Assembly: GCA_002706405.1 (NCBI GenBank)
Contig: PALN01000019.1
Coordinates: 3,556-59,310 of the forward strand
From: Rhodospirillaceae bacterium
GTDB lineage: Bacteria; Pseudomonadota; Alphaproteobacteria; Rhodospirillales; Casp-alpha2
Direction: 5' to 3'
Length of the DNA stretch: 55,755 bases
Below, piece by piece: positions 8,322 to 15,302 of the stretch; position 1 is the stretch's first letter; every line of letters starts with the position of its first letter. The notes below the pieces were generated by a model. That model made no database searches, was not told the DNA's origin, and was given only the letters and a program-made list of their open reading frames with translations. The position numbers and the translations under genes were made by a program.

Positions 8322-9355
8322 TGGTCGACACGCCACAGCCTGATGCCAAGGGACAACTGGTTTCGGCCGACGAAGACGGCCTGCGTCTCGACCGCTGGCT
8401 GAAACAGCATCTCCCCGACCTGCCGTTCGGTCAGGTTCAAAAGCTGCTGCGCACCGGGCAGATCCGAATCGACGGCCACCGGGCCAAGACGGGGACGCGC
8501 CTGGAGGCGGGCCAGGAGGTGCGCCTGCCGCCAAGCCTGCGGCCGGGCGGCGAGGGGGTCGTTAATCGCGCCTCGACCGCGGCTAAACCGGCGGCGAAGC
8601 CCTCTGCCAAGATATCCGCCGGCGAGATCAAGGACCTGCAGGCGCGCGTGATCTATCGTGATGACGAGATTCTGGTGCTGGACAAGCCGGCCGGCTTGGC
8701 GGTGCAGGGCGGATCGGGCCTCAGCCACCACCTGGACGCCATGCTCGACGGGCTTCGCTTCGACGCAGCGGAACGGCCGCGCCTGACCCATCGCCTGGAC
8801 AAGGATACCTCGGGCGTTTTGGTTCTGGCCCGCACCCGTGCCGCGGCGCGTTGGCTGACCGAAGGGTTTCGCCGCAAGACCATCCGCAAACTCTATTGGG
8901 CGGTTGTCGCCGGCGTGCCGGAAATCGCCCAGGGGCGCGTCCGTTTGAAGCTGGGCAAGAAGCGCGGCGCCGGCGGGCAGGAAAAGATGGATGCCGATGC
9001 CGAAGACGCCAAGCGGGCGGAAACGCTTTACCGTATCGTCGATCGCGTTGGCCGAAAGGCGGCGGCCTGGCTCGCCATGGAGCCAGTGACGGGCCGTACA
9101 CACCAGCTTCGCGCCCATGCGCTGGCCATGGAAACGCCGATCCTGGGGGACGGCAAGTACGGCGGCGCGGAGGCCTTTCCCGACTTGCCGGTAAAGATCA
9201 AGATGCTGCACCTGCATGCCCGGCGTATCGTGATCGCGCACCCCAAGGGGCATACGATCGATGTCGTGGCCCCGTTGCCGCCTCATATGGCGGAAACCTG
9301 GAAGGCGCTCGGCTTCACCAAAGATCAATCGGCGGATGAACTCTTTGAAGAATAG
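8321..9355 (+). CDS. rluC: Ribosomal large subunit pseudouridine synthase, RluC/RluD type
   Basis: RluA-family enzymes isomerise specific uridines in 23S rRNA. The 344-residue product has an N-terminal S4 RNA-binding domain (RLDRWLKQHLPDLPFGQVQKLLRTGQIRIDG). An alanine/lysine linker near residues 82-98 follows, then the catalytic domain with THRLDKDTSGVLVLART, where Asp160 is the catalytic aspartate. The later GRTHQLRAHALA and PILGDGKYGG motifs are also present. The ATG overlaps the crcB stop by one base. RluC is the best guess among RluC and RluD because of the S4 domain and overall pattern. Confidence 0.88.
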   Translation: MVDTPQPDAKGQLVSADEDGLRLDRWLKQHLPDLPFGQVQKLLRTGQIRIDGHRAKTGTRLEAGQEVRLPPSLRPGGEGVVNRASTAAKPAAKPSAKISAGEIKDLQARVIYRDDEILVLDKPAGLAVQGGSGLSHHLDAMLDGLRFDAAERPRLTHRLDKDTSGVLVLARTRAAARWLTEGFRRKTIRKLYWAVVAGVPEIAQGRVRLKLGKKRGAGGQEKMDADAEDAKRAETLYRIVDRVGRKAAAWLAMEPVTGRTHQLRAHALAMETPILGDGKYGGAEAFPDLPVKIKMLHLHARRIVIAHPKGHTIDVVAPLPPHMAETWKALGFTKDQSADELFEE

Positions 9356-9490
9356 TCTTAAAGTGAACCTATGGCGGTCCTGTCAGGGAGGCGTGACCAT
9401 GCGCTTCGTGCGGGGGTGTACCGTTAGTTGCCGCCATGCAACTGCATTCGAGGGGCTCTAAGTGAGATTTGCGCCGAACGACGAACAAGC

Positions 9491-9515
9491 ATTACATTGT
9501 ATGCGTAATAGCATA
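9491..9515. promoter_or_regulatory. Interleaved inverted repeats in the 280-bp gap before the response regulator
   Basis: ATTAC (9491-9495) pairs with GTAAT (9505-9509), and TATGC (9500-9504) pairs with GCATA (9511-9515), giving two overlapping dyads. The gap 9356-9635 otherwise holds no gene. It also contains ATTGTCG/CGACAAT (9528-9534/9560-9566) around a GC-rich centre. A regulator or RNA structure is possible, but no clear -35/-10 pair was found. Confidence 0.3.
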
Positions 9516-9635
9516 TCACTTGATGCGATTGTCGTGCTCTCGGCGCCGCGGCCCGGTGCCGACAATTCTCGTTCACTGAAGAATGGTGGGCGGGGCCAAA
9601 TTTCGCCCGCGATCAAAACTTGAAGACAAAAAACC

Positions 9636-10319
9636 ATGCGCCTGCTGCTAGTTGAAGATCACAATCGATTTGCTGAATCCATCAAGGTGGGCTTGGAAAA
9701 CCAGGCCTTTGCCGTCGATACGGTGGATTCCGGCGCGGGCGCCGACGCTGCCGTGGCGAGCGTTCAGTACGATGCGATCATTCTCGATCTAGGGCTTCCG
9801 GATACGGATGGTCTGACCCTGCTGAAGCAATGGCGGGAACAGGGAAATGTGGTTCCCGTACTGATCCTGACCGCCCGCGACGGCCTTGATGACCGGGTCA
9901 AGGGATTGAATACGGGGGCAGATGATTACCTGCTGAAGCCCTTCGAAATGGAAGAACTGGTCGCACGAATTCGGGCGCTTCTGCGCCGCCCGGGCGGGGT
10001 TCTGGGACTGGTCATGACGGCGGGGAACGTATCGTTCGACACAACCGCGCGCGAAGTAAGAATAAATGATCAACCTATATCCATTTCCCGGCGCGAGATG
10101 GGCGTGCTAGAACAACTTATGCGGCGATATGGGCGGGTGGTCCCCAAATCGGTTCTGGAAGACAAGATTTACGGTTTTGACGAGGAAGTGTCGTCGAATT
10201 CTGTGGAGGTCCATGTTTCCAGATTGCGCAAGCGGCTTTCAAAAAACGGTGCAAGTGTCAGCGTCCATACGCTTCGCGGTGTGGGGTATTTGCTGTCCGA
10301 AGGTGCTCTCAACCAATGA
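9636..10319 (+). CDS. OmpR/PhoB-family response regulator
   Basis: A 227-residue two-domain regulator. The receiver domain begins MRLLLVEDHNRF with the acidic pair Glu7/Asp8. It has the phosphoacceptor Asp51 in LDLGLP, the conserved Thr79 and Lys101 in LLKPFE. The winged-helix DNA-binding domain (about 125-222) ends with EVHVSRLRKRL and VHTLRGVGYLL, the OmpR recognition and wing motifs. It is most like the TctD/QseB/PmrA group. It opens a three-gene unit with a DUF2336 protein and a PAS histidine kinase, its probable kinase. The genes it controls are unknown; the adjacent opposite-strand OmpA-like lipoproteins are a reasonable guess only. Confidence 0.93.
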   Translation: MRLLLVEDHNRFAESIKVGLENQAFAVDTVDSGAGADAAVASVQYDAIILDLGLPDTDGLTLLKQWREQGNVVPVLILTARDGLDDRVKGLNTGADDYLLKPFEMEELVARIRALLRRPGGVLGLVMTAGNVSFDTTAREVRINDQPISISRREMGVLEQLMRRYGRVVPKSVLEDKIYGFDEEVSSNSVEVHVSRLRKRLSKNGASVSVHTLRGVGYLLSEGALNQ

Positions 10320-10334
10320 CCAATTGATCGTGAA

Positions 10335-11486
10335 ATGAACGAAAACAAAGAAAACGGCGAACCGACGGTCGATCACGAGTTTCTTCTGAACCTCGCGCGG
10401 GAAAAGTCGACCATGGGCCGCGCGAAGTTGACCGAAACCATCATCGATCTGTTCGAAAACAAGGGTGACGCCCTGACGGACCGTGAACGGGCGCTGATGT
10501 TCGGCATTCTGCGCAGCGTTGTGCGCGAGATCGAGATGTCCGTGCGCCGGGGCGTTGCCCAGCAGTTGGCGGGCCTGAACGACGTGCCCGAGGACCTGAT
10601 CCGCATTCTCGCCAATGACGAGATCGAAGTCGCCTATCCGGTCTTGACGGAATCGGGGTTGCTCAAGGATTCCGACCTGATCGAGATCATTCGCCACCGC
10701 ACGCTGGAACATCAGCTTGCCGTCGCCATCCGCCAGAACATCAGCGAAGCCGTGTCGCAGGCGCTGGTTGAGACCGGCAATGAGCGCGTGGTCGTGACCC
10801 TGCTTAAGAACGAGAACGCGAAGATTTCGCAAAGCACCATGGAATACCTGGTGGAACAGTCGAAACGCGTCGATACCTTCCAGGAACCCATTCTGCACCG
10901 CGAGGAATTACGCCCCGAATTGGCGCAACGCATGTTCCTTTGGGTGACGGCGGCGTTGCGCGAATTCATCTTGGAGAACTTCAAACTCGACCAGTCCGTA
11001 GTCGATGATCTTTTGGAACAGATTGCCGCTCAGGAAGGCGGGGTGCAGCCGGAACAGGTCAATGCCCTGAAGGCCAACGAACTGGCGGCGAATTTGGATC
11101 GCGAAGGCCTGGTTACGCCGGAAATGCTGATTACCGCGCTGAGCCAAGGCGAGGTCTCGTTGTTCCTGGCTTTGTTCTCGCGCCTCACGGGGATCCGCGA
11201 GTATCTGGCCAAGCGTATTTTGTTCGAGCCGGGCGGTGAGGGGATGGCGATTTGCTGCAAGGCCGTCGGCCTGACGAAGGACGAGTTCGCCAAGATTTTC
11301 CGCTATTCGCAGTTGGTGCGCGCGCGTCGTAGCGACCGCATCGACGAGGCCCTGGCGGACGTGATCTGGATTTACGAGGACATGAGCCGTGAAGCCGCCG
11401 CAGGCGTGCTGAAGACATGGCGCCGGAATACGGGCTATTTGGCGGCGATCCGCCAAATTCAGTCGGCTACCCGGCGAAATGCGTGA
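10335..11486 (+). CDS. DUF2336 domain protein
   Basis: A 383-residue, mostly helical soluble protein without signal peptide or membrane segment. It matches my recollection of the DUF2336 family, common in Rhodospirillales and often found near two-component genes. The N-terminal FLLNLAREKSTMGRAKLTETIIDLF and ALTDRERALMFGILRSVV stretch and the LANDEIEVAYPVLTESGLLKDSDLIEII motif are typical. HEAT-like helical repeats seem likely in residues 90-180. It lies 15 bases after the response regulator and overlaps the kinase gene by eight bases, so all three are probably co-expressed. No biochemical function is established that I can name; a connector or modulator of the neighbouring phosphorelay is an inference. 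Confidence 0.8.
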   Translation: MNENKENGEPTVDHEFLLNLAREKSTMGRAKLTETIIDLFENKGDALTDRERALMFGILRSVVREIEMSVRRGVAQQLAGLNDVPEDLIRILANDEIEVAYPVLTESGLLKDSDLIEIIRHRTLEHQLAVAIRQNISEAVSQALVETGNERVVVTLLKNENAKISQSTMEYLVEQSKRVDTFQEPILHREELRPELAQRMFLWVTAALREFILENFKLDQSVVDDLLEQIAAQEGGVQPEQVNALKANELAANLDREGLVTPEMLITALSQGEVSLFLALFSRLTGIREYLAKRILFEPGGEGMAICCKAVGLTKDEFAKIFRYSQLVRARRSDRIDEALADVIWIYEDMSREAAAGVLKTWRRNTGYLAAIRQIQSATRRNA

Positions 11487-12549
11487 GCGAAAACCGCGAA
11501 GCTGGCCATCTCTATCCGCTGACCCTGAAACGCGTGCGGCCGAAGCGCTGACGCGGCTGGAGGACGTCACTCGCTTGGTCTCCGACCTTGTCTGGGAAAC
11601 GGATGCGGATTTCCGCCTCGCCTATGTATCCGAACATGCTTTCGAAGTGATGGGCTACGTGCCGCTGCAGCTTGAAGGCCAGCGTTTCGAGGACCTGGGT
11701 CATTTTGTGGATGACGCCGGCCAGCACATCGCCCTCGACATTCGCAAGCCGTTCCGTGACGTGGCCTTCATGACCACGGACGCTGACGGTACGCCGCGGC
11801 GTCTTTTGACCAGCGGCCTGCCGTTCTTCGATCAGGATAGTGGGCGCTTTTCCGGAATTCGCGGCACGGCCCGCGATGTCACGGAAGTCTACCGTGCCGA
11901 GCGCATTCGCGCCGAACAAGAAGAACGCCAGCGCGCGTTCGTCGCCGATGTCGCCCACGAACTCCGGACACCGCTTGCCGTTTTGCGTGCCAAGCTGGAC
12001 ACCTTGAAGGATGAGGCGGCGGCGGCGGCGCTGCGGGACGAGGTCGACGGCATGACCCGTCTGGTGTCGCAGATGCTGGCATTCGCACGCTACGAATTGT
12101 TTCGGCCGGGATCGGAGGAAGAAGCGGATCTTCGTGAGGTGTGCACCAATGTAGCGACTCATCTGGCGCCCCTTGCCATTCTCGAAGACCGCCTGATCGA
12201 GGTGCTGGCCGACGCGCCGGTCATCGTGCGCGGCTCTTCGCCGGCGCTGGAACAGGCGATTCGCAATCTGGTGGAAAACGCCGTGCGTTACGCGCCGCCG
12301 AAATCCACGGTGACCGTCCGCATTACGGAGGAGCCGGCGATCCATGTGATCGACCGGGGAGCGGGCGTGCCGAAGGAACGTCGAGCGACCATATTCGGCC
12401 GATTCGACCGCGCGGATCGGCGTGGCGATGGGGCGGGGCTGGGCTTGGCCATCGTCAAACGGATCATCGATGCCCATGGCGGGACGGTCGAGGTCAACGA
12501 CATGCCGGGCGGGGGCGCGGATTTCTGCGTCAAATTCCGCGCTCAATAG
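11479..12549 (+). CDS. PAS-domain sensor histidine kinase
   Basis: A 356-residue cytoplasmic-looking kinase with no membrane segment. A PAS domain covers about residues 25-137 (LVWETDADFRLAYVSEHAFEVMGY to GIRGTARDVTE), followed by a coiled linker and a HisKA domain with phospho-acceptor His160 in DVAHELRTPLAVLRA. The HATPase domain carries the N box NLVENAVRYAP, G1 box DRGAGVP and G2 box GAGLGLAIV. The ATG at 11479 overlaps the DUF2336 stop by eight bases. Lack of membrane segments suggests it senses an internal signal or a PAS-bound cofactor. The probable partner is the response regulator two genes upstream. Confidence 0.92.
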   Translation: MRERKPRSWPSLSADPETRAAEALTRLEDVTRLVSDLVWETDADFRLAYVSEHAFEVMGYVPLQLEGQRFEDLGHFVDDAGQHIALDIRKPFRDVAFMTTDADGTPRRLLTSGLPFFDQDSGRFSGIRGTARDVTEVYRAERIRAEQEERQRAFVADVAHELRTPLAVLRAKLDTLKDEAAAAALRDEVDGMTRLVSQMLAFARYELFRPGSEEEADLREVCTNVATHLAPLAILEDRLIEVLADAPVIVRGSSPALEQAIRNLVENAVRYAPPKSTVTVRITEEPAIHVIDRGAGVPKERRATIFGRFDRADRRGDGAGLGLAIVKRIIDAHGGTVEVNDMPGGGADFCVKFRAQ

Positions 12550-12726
12550 GGCACGCACCCAAAGAATCTCATTAATGTCCCGGTTTGTCAGGTAGCGGTC
12601 AGCTTGATCGTCAAGACTTACGGCTGAATTTAAGCATTCGGGACGACGGCCATCGATTGTTTTTCCCGGATGTGGTGGCTCCGTGACTTCCGTGATGAGG
12701 GCCGCCGTTTCTTAGTATTCACCGTA

Positions 12727-12755
12727 CCGCCGCAGATCATACTGATTTGCGGCGG
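12727..12755 (+). other. Stem-loop upstream of a terminator
   Basis: CCGCCGCA (12727-12734) pairs with TGCGGCGG (12748-12755). The stem extends inward by four more pairs, one of them a G-T wobble, closing on a five-base loop. It lies 17 bases before the terminator hairpin, so the transcript end would carry two consecutive hairpins. Confidence 0.55.
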
Positions 12756-12771
12756 CTCACCCTCGAAACTT

Positions 12772-12800
12772 AAAGCCGCTCCGTTGAGCGGCTTTTTTTT
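12772..12800 (+). terminator. Intrinsic terminator downstream of the histidine kinase gene
   Basis: A perfect 10-bp stem AAAGCCGCTC/GAGCGGCTTT (12772-12781/12786-12795) with loop CGTT is followed by a run of eight Ts (12793-12800). Orientation serves the plus-strand regulator-DUF2336-kinase operon. Confidence 0.9.
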
Positions 12801-12847
12801 ATCCGCGACCTGGGGGAAGGGGAGCGTGGATGCACCTTGCCAAAGCG

Positions 12848-12877
12848 AAAGGGCGACGCCTTGCGGCGCCGCCCTTT
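12848..12877 (-). terminator. Terminator-like hairpin after the OmpA-like lipoprotein gene
   Basis: AAAGGGCG/CGCCCTTT arms (12848-12855/12870-12877) with four further inner pairs after one mismatch form a hairpin. It lies 28 bases after the stop of the minus-strand lipoprotein gene. The T-run on the minus strand is short, so efficiency is uncertain. Confidence 0.5.
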
Positions 12878-12904
12878 GCACAGAGAAGTCGGTGACTGCC
12901 GGGC

Positions 12905-13738
12905 CTATTTTACCAGGACGACCGTCACGCGCCGGTTCTTCTGGTTCTTGACGCCGTCGGCCGTTTTTTCGGCCGGCATGTCTTCACCATTGAACTGGGT
13001 CTTGATTTTTGCCGGATCCAGGCCGATTTCCGCGAAGGCATTCTTCACGGTATTAACCCGCATTTCCGACAGTTTGCGGTTGTAGGCTTTGTCGCCCGCG
13101 GTATCCGCATGGCCGGTCAGCAGAATCTGCTTATAGCCGGAAATGGATTCCGCCATCACCTGATAGGCGACGGCAGTCGCCGCTTCATTCAGGTTTGCCT
13201 TGTTGAAGTCGAAGTAAATGATGAACTCTTTCTCCATCATCGCCTTCTTTTCGGCCGGCTTGGCGCCACCCAGACCCTTCATGGCAGTTTCAAAGGCACT
13301 GCGGCAGGCCGCAATGTCCTTGGGCTGGTCGTTTTCTTCCTGCTGTTCCATCCAGCAGTCGAACATGGCCTGTGCCCGCGCTGCTTTTTCCGGCGCCGAT
13401 TTTCCGGCACCGGCGGCAAGGGCGGCGGTCAGTTCCTTGCGTGCAGCGGCAAGGTCGGCGGCCGCGCTTGAAGGAATCTTGCGATCCTTCAGTTCTTGCG
13501 GACCCGTGTCCTTGCCTGCAGCCGCCATTTTGGCGCGGTTGTTGTAATAGACCGCCGACCGGCTGTCGGCCTGATCGTCTTCGGAACGGGCAAGGTCGAC
13601 ATACTCCTTGAACAACGCCTTTTGGAAGTTGTCGCCCGAAAGCGACATCATCTTCGTGGCGTCCAGGTCGATGCTGGAACAGGCGGCGACAAGTGCGCCG
13701 GTCAATCCCAGGACTGCCAGTTTGTTAAGGAATTTCAT
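12905..13738 (-). CDS. OmpA-family lipoprotein, larger paralogue
   Basis: A 277-residue lipoprotein. The signal peptide MKFLNKLAVLGLTGALVAAC ends in an LVAAC lipobox with Cys20 as the lipidated residue. The middle (about 30-165) is alanine/lysine-rich and helical, without known domain. The C-terminal OmpA peptidoglycan-binding domain (about 165-277) has EFIIYFDFNKANL, LLTGHADTAGDKAYNRKLSEMR and KNQKNRRVTVVL. It likely tethers the outer membrane to peptidoglycan. The start at 13738 is chosen over one six codons upstream because GGAAGGAAA lies just before it. A smaller paralogue lies directly upstream. Confidence 0.9.
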   Translation of the reverse strand: MKFLNKLAVLGLTGALVAACSSIDLDATKMMSLSGDNFQKALFKEYVDLARSEDDQADSRSAVYYNNRAKMAAAGKDTGPQELKDRKIPSSAAADLAAARKELTAALAAGAGKSAPEKAARAQAMFDCWMEQQEENDQPKDIAACRSAFETAMKGLGGAKPAEKKAMMEKEFIIYFDFNKANLNEAATAVAYQVMAESISGYKQILLTGHADTAGDKAYNRKLSEMRVNTVKNAFAEIGLDPAKIKTQFNGEDMPAEKTADGVKNQKNRRVTVVLVK

Positions 13739-13830
13739 TTCGGTATTTCCTTCCAAGGTTGAGAGTTGGGTTCTAATCGCTTAGGCGTGGACCTCACTCC
13801 CCCCGGCCGGCGGCTATTTGAACCGACGAC

Positions 13831-14316
13831 CTAGAACTTTAAAACAACGTCCACCCGACGGTTCTTGGCGTTCTTGACGCCGTCCTCCGTCTTTTCGGCG
13901 GGCTCGTCTTCACCAAAGAACTGGGTGATGATCTTGTTCGGATCGATACCGATTTCCGAAAAGAGCTGTTTCACATTTTCAACGCGCTGTTCCGACAGTT
14001 TGCGGTTGAACTTCTTGTCACCGGCGGTGTCGGTATGGCCGGTCAGCAGAACGGCTTTGTAACCGCCCATGGTTTCAGCCATCAGCTTATAGGCGACGGT
14101 TGTGCCCTCTTCGCTGACGGATGCTTTGCCGAAATCAAAGTAGATCACATACTTTTCGTCGGCCCGGGTCTTTTTCTTTTCGGCCGTTTTGGCCGCAGCG
14201 GGTTTGGCTTCGGCTTTCGCCGTGGTCGAAGTCGTGGTGTCACCGTCCATGTTGGCGCAAGCAGCGACAAGCGCACCGGTCAGTCCCAAAACAGCAAACC
14301 TGTTCAGGATGTTCAT
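13831..14316 (-). CDS. OmpA-family lipoprotein, smaller paralogue
   Basis: A 161-residue lipoprotein whose signal peptide (MNILNRFAVLGLTGALVAAC, Cys20 lipidated) is nearly identical to that of the downstream paralogue. A short threonine/alanine/lysine-rich linker leads to an OmpA C-terminal domain with KYVIYFDFGKASV, LLTGHTDTAGDKKFNRKLSEQR and KNAKNRRVDVVLKF. It resembles Pal-like peptidoglycan-binding lipoproteins, although the true Pal gene normally sits with tolB. A much longer frame extends upstream across the leader, but GGAAGGAAATAC just before 14316 fixes the start. The region before the ATG is similar to that of the paralogue, which indicates tandem duplication. Confidence 0.9.
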   Translation of the reverse strand: MNILNRFAVLGLTGALVAACANMDGDTTTSTTAKAEAKPAAAKTAEKKKTRADEKYVIYFDFGKASVSEEGTTVAYKLMAETMGGYKAVLLTGHTDTAGDKKFNRKLSEQRVENVKQLFSEIGIDPNKIITQFFGEDEPAEKTEDGVKNAKNRRVDVVLKF

Positions 14317-14628
14317 AGTCGTATTTCCTTCCAAAGAAATTGAGGGTTGGGTTTCTTGTTGCTTAGGTGCGCCATGCCCCCCGACGGCCAGTGCCGATAG
14401 CCCGAGCTCAGTACGAGTATAACCATTCGTACCGAACTCGGCGGTCCGTCCGCTTGTGCTCCTCGTCAACAGTCGGTTGCAGAATTGACCATAATGATCG
14501 GCGAAGCAAGCGATCCAATCGTAGAAATCGATTTCTCGCACCGATATCGGACGTTTTTGCCGGGGAACGTGGTTCAAAGGGAAAAGGCGTCCTTGCAGCG
14601 TCACGATGCCGTGGCATAGAACGGCGTC
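14317..14628. other. 312-bp divergent gap between lipoprotein and HAD genes
   Basis: No gene seen. It contains the leader and presumed promoter of the minus-strand lipoprotein genes, including the long dyad at 14402-14441, and the short upstream region of the plus-strand HAD gene. TATACT on the minus strand within the dyad loop could be a -10 element, but no -35 fits at 16-18 bases. Confidence 0.5.
14402..14441 (-). promoter_or_regulatory. 15-bp dyad upstream of the OmpA-like lipoprotein genes
   Basis: Arms 14402-14416 and 14427-14441 are complementary at 13 of 15 positions around a 10-base centre. On the minus-strand RNA the two exceptions become G-U pairs, so the full 15-bp stem could form in the leader about 85 bases before the start codon at 14316. 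It could be a protein operator or an RNA structure. Confidence 0.55.
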
Positions 14629-15300
14629 ATGAACATCAAGCTTTGCGTTTTCGATTGCGACGGGACCCTCGTCGATTCCCAGGACAGCATCGTTCGCTCC
14701 ATGCAGGCGGCGTTCCGGGCCTGTGGTCTGTCGCTGCCCGAACCGCGTGACATTCGCCGTGTGGTCGGTCTGCCCTTGGCGACGGCGGCGCTGGTTCTGG
14801 CGCCCGAGGGCACGGACGCGGCCATGGCGGACCGCCTGGCGGATGCCTATCGCGACACGTTCTCCGATCTGCGCCGAAACGGCCAGGTCGAGGACCCGCT
14901 GTTCCCCGGCGTGCATGACGTTGTCGACGGGCTGGACGCGGCGGGGTGGTTGCTGGGGATCGCCACCGGCAAGGGGCGGCGGGGGTTGGATATGACCCTG
15001 GATCGACACGGCTTGAAGGATCGATTCGTGACCTTGCAGACCGCCGACAGCGCGCCGGGCAAGCCGGCGCCGGGCATGCTGCTGAATGCCATGGCGGATG
15101 CCGGGGCCGATCCCGGCAGCACGGTCATGATCGGCGATACCACCTTCGACGTGGAGATGGCGAATAACGCCGGTGTCCTCGCCATTGGGGTCGCCTGGGG
15201 CTATCATGAGGCAACGGAGCTGACGGCGGCGGGCGCGCGCCGGGTGATCCCCGGTTTTGATGCTCTCGTCCCCAGCCTAAACGAACTGATGGAGGCCTGA
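14629..15300 (+). CDS. HAD-superfamily phosphatase, phosphoglycolate phosphatase-like
   Basis: A 223-residue cytoplasmic hydrolase of HAD subfamily IA. Motif I is VFDCDGTLVDS with nucleophile Asp9 and acid/base Asp11. Motif II lies in LGIATGK, motif III is the lysine in PGKPAPGMLLNA, and motif IV is MIGDTTFDVEMANNAG. A helical cap lies between residues 17 and 85. The sequence resembles Gph-type phosphoglycolate phosphatases, but the substrate is not certain. It is followed after two bases by the AsmA gene. Confidence 0.88.
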   Translation: MNIKLCVFDCDGTLVDSQDSIVRSMQAAFRACGLSLPEPRDIRRVVGLPLATAALVLAPEGTDAAMADRLADAYRDTFSDLRRNGQVEDPLFPGVHDVVDGLDAAGWLLGIATGKGRRGLDMTLDRHGLKDRFVTLQTADSAPGKPAPGMLLNAMADAGADPGSTVMIGDTTFDVEMANNAGVLAIGVAWGYHEATELTAAGARRVIPGFDALVPSLNELMEA

Positions 15301-15302
15301 AC

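Larger units (their letters stand above)
12550..12904. other. 355-bp gap between kinase and OmpA-like genes; hairpins, no gene seen
   Basis: No convincing coding frame. The gap holds a 12-bp hairpin (12727-12755), a strong plus-strand terminator (12772-12800) and a weaker minus-strand terminator hairpin (12848-12877). The first 175 bases show nothing recognisable; no good promoter pair was found, so a free-standing small RNA here is possible but unsupported. Confidence 0.5.

Noticed and set aside
12837..13085. Small plus-strand frames opposite the larger OmpA-like gene
   Set aside because: Reverse-frame shadows of the lipoprotein gene with no ribosome-binding site or motif.
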